DNA of 15,323 bases from NCBI GenBank assembly GCA_031289445.1, contig JAITPL010000122.1:1-15323 (forward strand). Direction: 5' to 3'. This stretch comes from Tannerella sp. Its GTDB lineage: Bacteria > Bacteroidota > Bacteroidia > Bacteroidales > Tannerellaceae. Below are positions 14,839 to 15,323 of this stretch, in pieces; position 1 is the stretch's first letter, and every line of letters starts with the position of its first letter. The notes under the pieces were generated by a model. That model saw only the letters and a program-made list of their open reading frames with translations, did no database searches and was not told the DNA's origin. The position numbers and the translations under genes are program-made.

Positions 14839-14870
14839 TTTGGTGATGTCAAAACAAACATTTACCTTTG
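14839..14870 (+). promoter_or_regulatory. Bacteroidetes-type promoter of the last gene
   Basis: TTTG at 14839-14842, a 20-nt spacer and TACCTTTG at 14863-14870: an exact consensus match. Transcription should begin near 14877, about 20 nt before the ATG at 14896. Confidence 0.75.
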
Positions 14871-14895
14871 CAATCCGAAACAAACAAATATAGGA

Positions 14896-15323
14896 ATGAA
14901 AGTAATACCAAGTTTACCTCTGAGACCGGTTTTCACCCCTGTTGAAAACTTCGGCGACCAAACCCAACAATTTGGCCGTCAGGTTAGCATTGGCCTACTG
15001 CCCGACTTCCCTCGCAGTGACATATCACCGCGTCGCAATGATGATGTAACACGTCGCAGTGGCAATGTAACACGTCGCAGCGGCAATGTAATACTTTGCT
15101 ATAAAGATAGTATAGATACAAATTCAAAAAATAAAAGATATGAAGCAAAAAAATCATTTGCGGCCAAGCTGTACAGTATTGAAAACGGTATTTCGGGCGT
15201 GCAAAACAATCCGGAGATACAGGGATTGATGAGCCTGTACGGTTATACGCCCGAGCGCGTAGCCGAAGGGCAGGTGAAATTGGCGAACGTCAAGCAGTTG
15301 ACGGCGCTTAACGCAGCAGAGTA
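14896..15323 (+). CDS. Uncharacterised protein, N-terminal part (runs off the right edge), with RRSGNVT-like repeats
   Basis: The ATG at 14896 opens 142 codons without a stop to the window end. The N-terminal part begins MKVIPSLPLRPVFTPVENFG and has low complexity. It holds four 7-residue units, PRSDISP, RRNDDVT, RRSGNVT and RRSGNVI. From about residue 85 the sequence changes to a well-formed helical domain (AKKSFAAKLYSIENGISG, then NPEIQGLMSLYGYTPERVAEG and KLANVKQLTALNAAE). This resembles helical hypothetical proteins I recall in Bacteroidales (G-Y-T-x-E-R-x-x-E-G motif) without known function. The promoter just upstream supports 14896 as start. An alternative start at 15140 has a good Bacteroidetes context (AGATATGAAG) but is out of frame by one, right before an A7 run (15147-15153). 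No signal peptide or membrane segment is visible. Confidence 0.65.
   Translation, partial: MKVIPSLPLRPVFTPVENFGDQTQQFGRQVSIGLLPDFPRSDISPRRNDDVTRRSGNVTRRSGNVILCYKDSIDTNSKNKRYEAKKSFAAKLYSIENGISGVQNNPEIQGLMSLYGYTPERVAEGQVKLANVKQLTALNAAE
15010..15093 (+). repeat. 21-bp in-frame tandem repeats
   Basis: Three clear 21-bp units, 15031-15051, 15052-15072 and 15073-15093, with the core CGTCGCAGTGGCAATGTAACA, preceded by a degenerate fourth at 15010-15030. Units two and three differ at only two positions. Each unit adds seven residues (RRSGNVT-type) to the last gene, so copy number can change without breaking the frame. Confidence 0.8.

Noticed and set aside
14389..14861. Open frames on both strands through the 24-bp repeat region (114 and 99 codons)
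   Set aside because: The translations are simple repeats (RPEVNAKL on one strand, LTSGLNFA on the other), overlap the promoters, and are open on both strands because the unit length is a multiple of three.

Overview
The window looks like chromosomal core DNA of a Bacteroidota bacterium, most likely of the order Bacteroidales, with one small accessory module and one unusual intergenic region. Three things point there. The promoters repeatedly show the Bacteroidetes pattern TTTG-N19/20-TAnnTTTG (before the C1 peptidase, the zeta-like kinase and the last gene). AT-rich leaders stand in for Shine-Dalgarno sites. The gene content is typical: a Bacteroidetes-type CtpA peptidase, a dCMP deaminase, a secreted bleomycin-hydrolase-like C1 peptidase, a Tat-lipoprotein Gfo/Idh/MocA oxidoreductase, MgtE next to RsmA, and a LolC-like permease. 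No species can be named from the sequence alone.

Layout. (1) 1-2269, minus strand: a probable operon of dCMP deaminase, S41 processing peptidase and the start of a probable 5-formyltetrahydrofolate cyclo-ligase that runs off the left edge. (2) 2270-2397: a divergent promoter region. (3) 2398-7771, plus strand: seven tightly packed genes: secreted C1 peptidase, a single-pass membrane protein of unknown function, a 67-aa membrane protein, ApbE flavin transferase, Tat-exported Gfo/Idh/MocA oxidoreductase, a 75-aa membrane protein and HemW. ATGA stop/start overlaps join the 67-aa protein to ApbE and ApbE to the oxidoreductase, which suggests translational coupling. (4) 7772-8690: a self-contained module with its own promoter, operator-like repeats, a zeta-toxin-like P-loop kinase, an overlapping 52-codon gene and a terminator hairpin. 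It looks like a toxin-antitoxin cassette with the genes in toxin-first order. (5) 8779-10922, minus: rsmA then mgtE, overlapping by ATGA. (6) 10993-11991, plus: a YbhN/LPG-synthase-type membrane protein, convergent with the next pair. (7) 11997-14459, minus: a class I aminotransferase then a LolC/FtsX-type permease. (8) 14460-14895: a non-coding region of about 400 bp with degenerate 24-bp repeats and a perfect 11-bp inverted repeat. (9) 14896 to the right edge: the 5' part of an open gene behind a textbook Bacteroidetes promoter, with 21-bp in-frame tandem repeats.

Most genes are housekeeping: nucleotide and folate metabolism, envelope proteolysis, haem handling, rRNA methylation and Mg2+ uptake. 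The parts most worth a second look are the zeta-like module, the ApbE/oxidoreductase/small membrane protein operon, and the repeat-rich right end with its repeat-bearing N-terminal extension and out-of-frame internal start.
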